NCBI GenBank assembly: GCA_026874595.1 | Contig: CM049310.1 | Span: 70,259,556-70,323,555 of the forward strand | Source of the DNA: Sipunculus nudus | Taxonomy: Eukaryota; Annelida; Sipuncula; Golfingiida; Sipunculidae | Direction of reading: 5' to 3' | Length of the DNA: 64,000 nucleotides | In this document: positions 52,444-63,475 of the stretch, in pieces | Position numbering within the stretch: position 1 is the stretch's first letter | Layout of the letters: the number at the start of each line of letters is the position of its first letter | Notes under the pieces: model-generated | Seen by the model: the letters and a program-made list of their open reading frames with translations, nothing else | Databases searched by the model: none | Told to the model about the DNA's origin: nothing | Program-made: the position numbers and the translations under genes

Positions 52444-54552
52444 CTGGCGACAGAACGTGGTACTTTCTCTAGAGCCTGTACTCGGGTGTTAATTTAGTAA
52501 TCCACAACAGGATTCCATTTTTATAAAGGTCGTTGTCTCGGTAGGTATTCAGTAATATTTTACACCTGCAGAATAAGTGTACGAGAAGAAACGTAATTTT
52601 TTATTGACGAATGGTTTATAGTTGATGTTATTTTATGATTCAAGAACTTAAGCTAAAGACTTGAATTCAAAATTAGTTTCAGTTTTACAGATTAAAATCA
52701 GTCCCAAAATGGACGTAGACATTAATCTTAAAATGTTTTATTATAGAATGACTGTGAAAATATAAAGTGATCACTAGTTATTTCATGATCAGTATTTACA
52801 TACATTAAACATTTATTAAAATTAAAATTATATGTTCACAAATAATCCCCTGTACATTGAAAAATCTTCGGCGCACTCCGTCCCTGCATGTGATATAGGG
52901 AGGTCCCAGAAAAGAAGTTTTAAATTGCGGTCCCCATGCCGCATAGCGCCTTTACCCTTTTACCAGATGTCGTCTTTTACTGAAAACTAACCTGTTACTG
53001 TTGGGCACTGCATGTGGGGCGGCCAGGACTACTTGTCTCTTAACTGTCAAACTTTATTAATTAAAATAGGAATTTGTTACATTTCAAAGAAACACCTGCT
53101 GTTAACAATCACATGCGCATGCTTACAAAATATTACTTATTCGGTGAAGTCCTTACCACAAAAACGCCCTTATGCCTTGAACAACTTCTAATCCATGCAT
53201 GCAACGTACTTAAAGGGACCTCCTCACTACATAAGTCTACATTTATATACACCATCCCCACAAACCCTAACCAGCAGAGTCGTACTTTTGCGAGTCCGAT
53301 TCTGCGCAGTGTACGTGTAGCCCCTTCAGAAATGAATTTTTTATAGGCCTAAATCCCCTTATCCTTCAATGGGCGATTGTTTCAAAATATACAACCCGTC
53401 GGTCTAAAAATTAAGTCGCCCGTGGTTGCTGCCTGTGGCCACGATGAATGACATTGGAGCAGTTTCATTTATACCAGCTATAGTTGATTGAATTACCACA
53501 GGCGCGACTCCTCATATTGACAAAATGTTATTTAATGCAGTAAATAAGCAATATGCTGCATGGTTGTATGTCTTCACATGTAACGAGGTACCCGGTCAGT
53601 AAACTAAAAGGCCTATCAATTAAATAGACCCCCGGTTTTATAAGTGAAAAAAAAAACCCCACTATATAATGTCTTCTTAACCATACCATCCATCCATACA
53701 ACATCTGTTCCTCTTTAAACTATGTTTTCCTTTTAAATATGACAAACTCTTTAATTACCATTACCATGTTCATCAATGACACGCATAATTCATGATATCT
53801 TTGCTCAGTTACTTGTCTACCAAGCAACGAGGTGCTCTTAACAGTCTTCTTTTATTTCGAAAGGGGGGGGGGGGGGGGGGGGGGGAGGGCTTATTCATGT
53901 CCATGTGTCTCGAATTGCGCCAGGATACTTTGGTATCATATATTTGTTTTCCCATACGAATCATATTTATCATGTCTGTAGGGATTCAAGTGCCTGAGAT
54001 TGAACACATTCCACATAATTGCTACACGTGCAATTTTCGTCGCGCGATGCATGTATAACCCGCACCAAAAACATGTCATAAAATCTTCATCAACTGCTGC
54101 AAGTTATTTCGCAGCAAGGGTAGGGTTTTCCACCTGAGAGTAGAGTATCATGGGCAAGCGCAGGATCTTAGCAGGGGGGGGGGGGGGGACATATTTTATT
54201 TAGTTTTGAGGAGATAATATGTTTAATGTGTTAAATGTGTCTTTAAGTTAGATAAACCCCGGCGGGGATTGAACTCCATACACTGACGTTACCTGAACCA
54301 ATCACAGAACGGATATATCTATTGGCTAACCGCCAGGACTGTCGTGCCCGATGCATAACATAACACGACGTGACCTATGCATGAGCAGCAGCTTCCAATG
54401 AGGATTTTTTTTCAATTTACTAAATTGAAACAGTTTTAACTAGGGCCTGGGCCTTACAAATACAGCTTTGTGAGCTTATTTTGCAAAAGGTTTAGGCACG
54501 CCCTGACAATTTACGAAAGTTGGGGATGCTATCTATCTATCTATTATCTATC

Positions 54553-54593
<41 letters not shown>

Positions 54594-54626
54594 TTTATAT
54601 ACATGTATATAGATATATGCATTGTT
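52444..54626 (+). other. 5' flank of BLOC1S5 and intergenic sequence
   Basis: The first few hundred bases should hold the BLOC1S5 promoter but no TATA or Inr is convincing. G tracts at 53862-53886 and 54172-54188; a tRNA-like box B on the - strand near 54258-54275 (GAGTTCAATCCCC) may mark a decayed SINE; TA microsatellite at 54553-54600. Confidence 0.5.
54553..54600 (+). repeat. TATC/TA microsatellite
   Basis: CTATCTATCTATTATCTATC (from about 54530) followed by about 18 TA units, immediately upstream of H1 copy B. Confidence 0.92.
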
Positions 54627-55816
54627 ATTGTATTCGCCAAAACGAAGTTTTGCGGATACTCTGTTTTTGATCGGGTTCCCCCGCCGTCACGTTCGTTTCC
54701 GGAGAACTTCTCTGAGACTACTGGACTGATTTTTCCGAAACTTACACCAATTATCAAGTCACATGTGAACTGGTGCCTAAATAATTTGCATTAACCTCTG
54801 ACGTTTCCTCTCTGCCCAGCGTCCATTTGTGCGGCTGTTTCCACAAATAAACCCACATATCTCGGGAACCATTTGACTGATCAGAACAATTTTTTGTACA
54901 AATGTAGCCCTTGGATAGCTTTATAACATACACAAAAAGTGGTGGCGCCACCTGCAACCATGTTTGCACAGTGTCCATCTGTTCATCTGCCTTGGGTTAA
55001 AATCACTCATATCTCTGCAGTGGTTTGACTAATTCACCTGAAATTCGGCATGCGTATACATCCTGGATAGTTTTCTTGATATTATGACAGGTTGCGCCAC
55101 CTATTATTCACGTTCACGCTGCAGACATCCATGCTTATACCTCCAGACTGGTTTGACGTATCTTCCTGAAATTTTGCATGTGTATACATCTCACATAGCT
55201 CTTTATCGTACGCAAAACTGGTGGCGCCACCTGCAACCATTTTTGCACAGCGTCCGTCTGTTTGTCTGCCGTGGGAAAAAATCACTCTGAGTCTCATATC
55301 TCGGCAGTGGTTTGACATATCTGCCTAAAATTTTGCAGGTTTATACATCCTGGACAGTTTTCTTGATTTTATGACAGGTGGCGCCACCTACATTCTAGTT
55401 AACGCTGCAGACATCAAAGCTCATATCTCGGGAACCGTTTGACCGATAGGGCCAAAATTTTGCATGTGTATAGATCTCACATAGCTCTTAATCATACCCA
55501 AAATTGGTGGCACCACCTTTCACCATTTTTGCACAAGTCCTTCTGTTTGTCTACTGTGGGATAAAATCACTCATATACATGTAGTGGTTTGACTTTTCTG
55601 CCTAAAATCTTGCATATGTATACAACTTGGACAGCTTTCTGGATTTTGTGGTAGGTGGCGCAACCTATATACACATTTGGGAATGCAGACATCCATGCTT
55701 ATATGCAACACACCTCACTCTATTTCCCCTTGCCACTCAATCAATGCCTCACTTTACCCGTTCCACTCTGATTTTGGCGGGTACACGTAGTCGCTTGTCG
55801 ACTACCTGTATTCTAG
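54627..55816 (+). mobile_element. Helitron-like non-autonomous element H1, copy B
   Basis: 5' ATTGTATTCGCCAAAAC-gaa-GTTTTGCGGATAC hairpin; core monomers with GGTGGCGCCACC at 54942, 55218 and 55377; 3' end GTAGTCG-cttgt-CGACTAC then CTGTATTCTAG (to 55816) followed by TT. Same structure as copy A, with different flanks. Confidence 0.68.
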
Positions 55817-56004
55817 TTTCTTGTTTTGATATTGTTTCACTTATAATATATAATATATTAGAATATTATTTGAGGACTAAATATGTAGCCAGAAATACAG
55901 GAAAAATATCGGAGTTTTCACTGCACAATCGTGTTTTATTCGGTTAAAACTATGCCTATAAGTTCTCGAAGGAGCATCTATTTAAATGGTTTAGATAGCT
56001 ACCC

Positions 56005-56013
56005 TTGTATGTA

Positions 56014-56056
<43 letters not shown>
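56005..56056 (+). repeat. TA microsatellite
   Basis: About 18 TA units with a few interruptions, ending TATATGTGTATG. Confidence 0.92.
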
Positions 56057-56059
<3 letters not shown>

Positions 56060-56370
56060 ATGACTGCAATACTTAAATGTACAGTTCTACAAAAGAGCAA
56101 AATGTTTTCAATAATAGCAGGTCTGTATAAAGATAATAATTCAGTCTTAACAGTTATATTTGAAATATGATAATGCAGTGAACAAATATAGGAGATTAAG
56201 GCCTAAATGCTGGATATATAGGAAATTATAAGAGACATTTTTTTTTTCAAATCGAGAGTATAAAGGAAATATAGGTGTCGTCAGAAGATATAATATTCCT
56301 TCATTCATTCATGCAACAATCCTCCATACATTCATAAATTAATAATACATAAAATGCCGAAATGTTACAC

Positions 56371-57024
56371 AGACGCACAAATGGACGCTGGGCAGAGAGG
56401 AAAAGGTCAGAGGTCAACAAAAAATGAGGGCGCAGCAGTTCACATGTGACTCGATCATAATCCCGAATTTAAAAAAAAGTCCACAGAAGCTATAATATTC
56501 ATTCATTCATTCATGCAGCATTCCTTCATACATTCATAAATTAATAATAGATGAAATGCCGAAATGATAATATCCAAAGCTAATAAAAACATAAAGAAAG
56601 TATTATGTTGTATTCATTATATGGTATTAGGACAAGGGGGGGGGGGGGGGGGGGATGATTGTTTACAAATAAGCATTTTGGTTATACAATTATTGCACAT
56701 GGAAAGAAACAAAAACCACATTTCAATTTTCAAAGTGTTATTTACAATAATAATTAATTAACAATAATTTCAAAATTTTAACATTTTAAAGGAGAAATAA
56801 AGGTAGTATGCAACATTATTTGAGGAGATGAAATGACTGTAAAACAAATAAACATATGTCAAATATAGTTATAAAAAGATGGAACTTATGTAACTGGTTA
56901 ATGTTATTTTATATGTCGATGTTAAATGATTCAAATGATAATGTGATGAAGTTTTGTGTATGTCATTGTGTCATGTGAAGATAAAGTGTTCAATGTAGAT
57001 ACTGTTTTGATTGTGTTCTTACTG
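56371..57024 (+). repeat. segment duplicated at window end, copy 1
   Basis: Starts inside a 5' fragment of H1 in reverse orientation (GACGCACAAATGGACGCTGG) and continues with CATTCATTCATTCATGCAGC and AAAGATGGAACTTAT. Nearly identical to 63361-64000, which runs off the window. The G tract at 56636-56654 is longer than in copy 2. Confidence 0.92.
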
Positions 57025-57035
57025 AATATGGATGT

Positions 57036-57287
57036 TTAAAATGTGGTGTTAATGTCATTTTCAAATGTGCTTATGTTTAAAAATGAGTCTTCAAAATTAA
57101 AATAAGTGTTATGATATTCTGTTTTTTGTTGAATCTTCCATGTGTAGAATTTGTCCGGTGATTGAATTTGTTGTTTTTGTTGGCTTGTTGTTTTTCTGTT
57201 TGTCTTCTGCTTGTTATGTTTGTTCTTCTTGTCTTTACGTGTCTTCTGTTTGTTCTGTCTGTTTGTATTTTTCTTCTGTGGGGCTAA
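57036..57287 (-). CDS. possible terminal exon, Lys/Gln/Asn-rich, unknown
   Basis: On the - strand a good acceptor TTGTATTTTCAG at 57290 is followed by 83 codons without a stop, ending TAA at 57038-57036. The N-terminal half is extremely basic (QKKNTNRQNKQKTRKDKKNK, HNKQKTNRKTTSQQKQQ), the rest is acidic/aromatic (FYTWKIQQKTEYHNTYFNFE). No ATG opens the frame, so it would need an upstream exon. The same strand has a candidate promoter and donor at 59.0-59.2 kb. It may equally be T/G-rich simple sequence. Confidence 0.22.
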   Translation of the reverse strand, partial: LAPQKKNTNRQNKQKTRKDKKNKHNKQKTNRKTTSQQKQQIQSPDKFYTWKIQQKTEYHNTYFNFEDSFLNISTFENDINTTF

Positions 57288-57629
57288 AACTGAAAATACA
57301 ATAATGACACATTTATAAAGTATGATACTAATATATTAACATATTAACAAAATATCAATTAAAAAAGTAATTATAATGAAATTTATCTGTGATAATATTG
57401 TAAATAATGAAATGATTTTTGTGAAATAATGTTAATAACAAAATGATATTTATGTGTGTGCATGTCATTGTTTAATACACGACTCCTCTTTAATATAAAC
57501 AACACAACACATTCCCATATTTATATTTATCTATTGACTAATAACTCTCATATTATTTTTATAAATATACAAACTAATAAATAATAATGATAATAATTAT
57601 CACTTTTATTATTCATTATACTACTACTA

Positions 57630-57720
57630 CTACTATTACTACTACCACTACTACTACTACTAATAATAATAACAACAATAATTATATTAATAATACCTAT
57701 AATTATTATATTTTATCATA
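57630..57720 (+). repeat. CTA/AAT trinucleotide-rich tract
   Basis: ACTACTACTACTATTACTAC followed by AATAATAATAAC; degenerate microsatellite. Confidence 0.9.
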
Positions 57721-59031
57721 ATATATATTGTTACGGGATGGAAATGCTAACAATAAATAATGAATTGTACCATAAAAGCTCAGGGCCATGACTTACAGGT
57801 CAGTCATTTAGTTTCAGAGATGCAAGAAAGACAAGTACTGAAGTATATCTATATTTTAAGCCTGGATTTCTGCATGTTATTTTTTTAAGTGGAATGTTAA
57901 GAAAGTTCATTTGTTGAGTACCATTATAAGATTTAATCATGCAGTAAAGTGAGAGCTTGGATATTCGGATCACTCTGTTGTAGGTTTATAAACTAGGAAT
58001 GGTAGGCTAGAATCTGTACTTACATGTTAAATTTGTTATCAAAAGCAGCATCCCATAAATGTTGATATGTTTAGGGAAAAAATCAGAAATATTTGCCATC
58101 TGCAGAGAGAAGAATTTAGTAAACATAAGAATGGTTATTACTATTGAGATTGATGAATGAATTACAGTTAACATTAAAAGTAAAGAATAGAAAAGAAAAA
58201 AGTTTCTTGACCACAGTAATAAAAAAATTAAACTAAATGCTTAAAATAGAACCACATACAGGTAAATATACTAAATACATTTGTCTCAAATATTCTAAAA
58301 CTGACAAATATATGTTTATTTGAATAGTTTAAAACAGAATAGAGGTAAAAATATGGTAAAACAAAGTATGAAAATTATAAACTTTGTGGGGCAGCATTCC
58401 TGAGTCATGTCTGTTTCAGTATCCGAGTATTTCTTTTGAGCAGTTATAAAGTAAGAGTTAAACTTATTATAAGTAAAACATTTCTTGAACATAAATAATA
58501 AATTTATTGAACAAGAAAAATTAAATCAGTCCAAATATAGACATATGTGAATGCATGTAAATTTAATTTGATTATAGTCCATCCCAGTATCCGTGTCCGC
58601 ATGTTTTAAACCAAATATCCTTCACTGGCTTCAGTTGAAACATCAGCGTAAAGTATACATTCAATGATGCAGTAAAGGTTGATATTAACAATATTAATTT
58701 ATATATTATAATCAATTATTAATATAATTTATTAATTAAAAGTTTAGTTGGCCTACACTCCGTGACAATAGTCAATACCATTGCCGGTCTATCTGAGTAT
58801 TTCGTTCGAGTATAAAGATTAAAGTTGACAAACTTGTCTGAGACATCCAGCCCCAAGTAGCATACAAATTTATAGTAAAACTAAAACTAGTATAAGTTTA
58901 AATAAATAAAAATCTAAAATCATAATGACTATTAATGTAATTGTCCCGCTTGTGGATATGTCCCGCTAACAGCCAGTGCCATATTCTTGAATGTCAGCAT
59001 CGGATACAAAGTTAACAAAACGTAAACTTAC
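57721..59031 (+). other. AT-rich sequence, possible - strand intron
   Basis: No exon, RNA gene or known repeat recognised. If the donor at 59031 and the acceptor at 57290 belong to one transcript, this is its intron. Confidence 0.4.
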
Positions 59032-59210
59032 TGTTGAGTTGGTGTCGTGGTCGCAAGATGTTGTCTTTCCGATGGGTCTCGTTCGAATGCTGTGAATCGT
59101 TGTCAAAACATTTGAAACCAACGACAGATAGCAACCACGTTCTATCTAATGTGACATCCGGTCTTTTATCTCCTCTCTTTAGAAGATTCAGAACTTTCAG
59201 CCAATCAGCT
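59032..59210 (-). promoter_or_regulatory. candidate - strand promoter and non-coding first exon
   Basis: Reading the - strand: ATTGG (inverted CCAAT box, 59205-59201), 31 bases on GATAAAAG (TATA-like, 59170-59163), then about 130 bases of relatively GC-rich sequence ending in a consensus donor CAACA|GTAAGT at 59031. No ATG opens a frame into the donor, so the exon would be 5' UTR. Elements, order and spacing fit a pol II promoter, but each motif is short. Confidence 0.35.
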
Positions 59211-60024
59211 TGCGAGTTAGGCGATTGTTGGAGTCATGACGACGACATTTGGCCTGGATCGTGTACCGGGTGACCTCGTCTCTTGTATGACCCTTTATTA
59301 TGTGGGCCTACACATTTTGTTATCGATATTTTTATTCGCCACAGCTATAGATATTTCTACGTATCTTACACGTTGCACACAGAACTATTAAAAGAGGGAT
59401 GGACACATTAACACTAGCTAGCAGGACTGTGTCAAGTTGTGTGTTGTGGCTTTTTAAAGCAGTAAAATCATAAGAGTCTATTTAAAGCCTCACGAGTCGT
59501 GCACCAGCAACATTTTTATTATCGAAATGAATAATTTTTGCTATTTTTATAAATGAAAGTGTATTTTTTTTGTGTATACCTGCAGTTTAATGCTCGATTG
59601 ATTTTAGTTATAATAAATGATATTGGCAGTGTTGGATAGAACATTTATTCTTTTTGATAATAAATGAAAATATATATTAGGGCCTATTTAATTATAGCAT
59701 ACGTCTGTATGTAAAACAAGTCCTGCCGCGGATCAAGGGGAGGGAGACCTTTTTTTTTAGACAATTTTTATGCATGACACCCGTTGACCCCCCTGCAAAA
59801 AATCCTGGATCCGCGCCTGATAAAGACGGGGGGGAGCGGGGGGGGGGGGGGGGGGCTCAATATAAACTCGTAGAAGGTTTGAGTTTGCAATGTATAGTTG
59901 TATTTTACCATTGATTTTCTAGAATAAAATTGCCCGAAATTCATATGATCTATTCTCACGGTACCAGCACTGAGAAAACCACCCTAAGTCAAAATCAACA
60001 AATAGGTAATTTCAACCTAATATT
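59211..60024 (+). other. intergenic sequence with G tract and repeat fragment
   Basis: Contains CCTGGATCCGCGCCTG at about 59803, a motif typical of a dispersed repeat (an inverted relative, GGGGCAGATCCAGATTCTGG, is near 43160), and a G run at 59829-59854. No gene seen. Confidence 0.45.
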
Positions 60025-60469
60025 TAGGGCTGAAACGGGTACAAAATTTTGGACTCGAGTACCCGATAGGCAATACCCGACTCGGACTCGAGTACTCGTT
60101 ACTATGTTAACGCTGTAAAGTTAAACTGACATCTGTTTACCGATGCAAAAATACATGAATTTGACTTCAACACGGCTTAACTTTATCCAAACGAAGGAAT
60201 AAAATACTAAATAAATAAATACTAAAATTAAACATTGGAAAACTCCATTCGAAAGCATATAACTCATAATGTAATACTCTTTAAAATAAACTGTACAGTA
60301 TGATTATTACTTCGATAATGAATAAATATAGGCCGAGACTGCCAGTAAATTTGCAGTGATATTCAGATATGCAGGTACATACACGAGTATACCCAAGTCC
60401 GAATTTTGGACTCGAGTACTCGGTAAGTATTACCCGGACTCGAGTACTCGAGTACTCCTTTCAGCCCTA
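60025..60469 (+). mobile_element. hAT-like non-autonomous element, 445 bp
   Basis: Ends TAGGGCTGAAA / TTTCAGCCCTA are inverted repeats, and the flanks carry a perfect 8-bp duplication CTAATATT (60017-60024 and 60470-60477), the hAT hallmark. Inner regions at both sides repeat ACTCGAGTAC and ACCCGA motifs (GGACTCGAGTAC occurs four times), likely subterminal binding-site-like repeats. No transposase. Confidence 0.93.
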
Positions 60470-60689
60470 CTAATATTAGACCCTTAAATTAGGCCTTTAT
60501 AATTATTTTTAACCTGCTATAGGCCCACTGATTGTACTGATGGTTTACATAATTTTTTAATTTTCATTCATTTTCATATGATACAATCTAAAAATAATTT
60601 ATATGTTAAATATGTGTGTTATATCTGTATATAAAGGACAATGTGAATGATACATGTACCGGTACTATACGGTTTATAGTTTCCACTAA

Positions 60690-61335
60690 CTCCTCCGATT
60701 CAGTTTATTGGTGGGCGACGGGATATTCAGTGTATTTGTGTACTAATTTCTCCGATTCGGTTTTATTGGTGCTCGAGGAGAAATTCAGTGCATGTATTTA
60801 ATGTCACGAATATCTCAGATTCGGTTTTATTGGTGGGCGAAGAGATATTAAGTGTATTTTATGCAACTAATTACTCCGATTCGGTTTTATTGGTGGTCGA
60901 GGAGAAATTCAGTGCATGTATTTAATGTCACGAATATCTCAGATTCGGTTTTATTGGTGGGCGAAGAGATATTAAGTGTATTTTATGCAACTAATTACTC
61001 CGATTCGGTTTTATTGGTGGTCGAGGAGAAATTCAGTGCATGTATTTAATGTCACGAATATCTCAGATTCGGTTTTATTGGTGGGCGAAGAGATATTAAG
61101 TGTATTTTATACAACTAATTACTCCGATTCGGTTTTATTGGTGGTCGAGGAGAAATTCAGTGCATGTATTTAATGTCACGAATATCTCAGATTCGGTTTT
61201 GTTGGTGGGCGAAGAGATATTAAGTGTATTTTATACAACTAATTACTCCGATTCGGTTTTATTGGTGGGCGACGGGATAGTCAGTGTATTTTATGCCATT
61301 AATTCCTCCGATTCAGTTTTATTGGTGCATTTTCT
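60690..61335 (+). repeat. dimeric 124-bp satellite (64+60 bp monomers), 11 monomers
   Basis: GATTCGGTTTTATTGGTGG-type starts at 60697, 60754, 60818, 60878, 60942, 61002, 61066, 61126, 61190, 61250 and 61310. Odd and even monomers form two classes (GAGGAGAAATTCAGTGCATG versus GAAGAGATATTAAGTGTATT), giving a 124-bp higher-order unit. Every monomer has ATTGG. Overlapping open frames of 65-122 codons are products of the tandem structure. Confidence 0.96.
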
Positions 61336-62663
61336 CATTTCTCATGAAAAATTTCATGTAGCCCAATTGGCATTTTATGTAATATGTTATCCATGCGGCC
61401 ACCTCCGTATAGGTTTAAAAGTCGAAAGGCGAAGAGTAATAAATAATAACATCCTTTGTTGCTTGTAGCTCAAAGATAAAAATTATAAACATATAATATC
61501 AGTATACGCGTGGGTTTAAACTTATACAACACTTCGATCGTATGCGTAATAATATTTATTCGCCTTTGATTTTCTTTTAGTAAAATACGTTAGCAGGGAC
61601 AATGGTTTGCCAACTAACCGCAGTTTTTGTTGATGGCATATTTATGTGTTAACATGTAATTCCTTGGAAGGATAATATTTTTTTTTTACATTTAATATGA
61701 GGATAATTTGCGTTAAATAGATAAAAAATCATAAGCTAAATCATGATGTTAAACTTTTCAGTTAAAATAAAGATAAATAGCTCTGTAAATAGTGCTTGAT
61801 GAAAGGTCCAGCTCACTGAATAGGTCTGTTAACTTAACTGGTGTGATGGTATTGTCTGATTTGAAAGGATTATATATATAGAGAGAAAAATGGAATTTAT
61901 ATTTAGGCCATATTGCTTGTCCGAGTTCGCTTGTTAAGATATATATATTTTGGGGTTATGTTTTTATTCTGTGTTTAAGTGTTTGCGTAGAGTTCTATCA
62001 TACATATTGTCGTGAGCGATTGGGTTGTGTTAGTGGGTACTTTTAGTTCTGTTTTCGCTAACCTTTACCAACTCATATTCTAACACTGACTCTCCCGCTA
62101 TATGACTAGCTTACACATCGTCGATTTCACCGCGATGTGTCCCAGAATGCTGATCCGATGTATTCCCGATACCAAGCCGATGTAACCCAGATATGTTTCG
62201 GAGTGATCTCGCGATTTTTGAAAATGTTAAAAAATATTTCGATGTCACCCCGATATGTCCCGATGTGTTCAAGATGTTAAGCTGATGTTACTCCATGTCA
62301 AGTCGATGTTATATCGGGGGCGTTATCAGCGATGACCAACTTGTATATATCTGCGTACAAGTAATATGCAATGTCTTGCAAAACCACGCTTGGTTCGATT
62401 GGCTATGACATAGACATGGGAAAAGACTGGCTAGGAATTGTACCTGAGCTGGTTAGGCTGTGGACTTTGCCTCAAACAGGAAGTGCGCCAAAAAATTGTT
62501 CAACTGATTCGCCGCTCAAGTTTCTAGTGTATATGTGTGGCAAATGAGGACTTTGTTGCTAATTTGATTTGTTTCTTGCTTTGATTTCTTAAAGGCCAAA
62601 CACTCACACCCCTGGTTTGCCTGGCAGAATCTACCCTGTATACTCTCTGAAGACATCTGGTAA
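61336..62663 (+). other. unannotated sequence
   Basis: AT-rich then, from about 62090, a stretch repeating CGATGT/CCCGATGT motifs (62115-62310). No gene or RNA recognised. Confidence 0.45.
62115..62312 (+). repeat. degenerate CGATGT-rich tract
   Basis: GATGTGTCCCAGA, CCGATGTATTCCCGAT, CCGATGTAACCCAGAT, CGATGTCACCCCGATATGTC, CCGATGTGTTCAAGATG, GCTGATGTTACT, GTCGATGTTATA: an irregular repeat of about 20 bp with a common RATGT core. Confidence 0.65.
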
Positions 62664-63475
62664 CTAGAATATGGGTAGTCGACAAGCGACAATGTGTATC
62701 CGCCGAAATCAGAGTGGGACGGTTGAAATGAGGCATGGATTGACTGGCAAGGGGAAATAGAGTAAGGTGTGTTGCATATTAGCATGGATTTCTGCAGCCG
62801 AAATGTGTATGTAGGTTGCGTCACCTATACCACAAAATCCAGTAAGCTGTCCAAGTTGTGTACATATGCAAAATTTTAGGCAGATATGTCAAACCATGCA
62901 CTACTTGTACATGAGTGATTTTATCCCACAGCCGACAAACAGAAGGATGCTGTGAAAAAATGCTGGCAGGTGGCACCACCAATTATGTGTATGATTAAGA
63001 GCTATGTGAGATTTATACACATGCAAAATTTCAGGGGGATATGTCAAACCAGTCCTGAGAAATAAGCCTGAATGCTGAAGCGTAAACATAAATGTAGGTG
63101 GCGCCACCTGTCACAAAATGGAGAAAGCTATCCAAGATGTATAAACATGCAAGATTTTAGACAGATCAGTCAAACCACTCCTGAGATATGAGTGATTTTA
63201 TCCCAAGGCAGATGAACAGATGGACGCTGTGCAAAAATGATTGCAGGCGGCCCCTTTTTTTTAGAGTATGTTATAAAGCTATCCTTGGGCTACATTTGTG
63301 CAAAATTTTTAGCCTGATCGGTCAAACGGTTTCCGAGATATGTGGGTTTATGTGTGGAAACAGACGCACAAATGGACGCTGGGCAGAGAGGAAAAGGTCA
63401 GAGGTCAACAAAAAATGAGGGCGCAGCAGTTCACATGTGACTCGATCATAATCCCGAATTTAAAAAAAAGTCCAC
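62664..63475 (-). mobile_element. Helitron-like element H1, copy C, 5'-truncated
   Basis: In reverse: 3' end CTAG at 62667-62664 after a mutated hairpin (GTCG-cttgt-CGAC kept), then the TTTCCCCTTGCCA segment and monomers with GGTGGCGCCACC at 63099 and GGTGGCACCACC at 62968. The 5' hairpin present in copies A and B is missing; similarity stops near AATTCGGGATTATGATCGAG. Confidence 0.65.

Noticed and set aside
59034-59273. 79-codon + strand ORF MSWCRGRKMLSFRWVSFECC
   Set aside because: It overlaps the candidate - strand promoter/exon, has no known domain, and its initiation is not supported.
60852-61468. 65-122-codon ORFs with FYWWSRRNSVHVF repeats
   Set aside because: They repeat with the 124-bp satellite period and are explained by the tandem structure.
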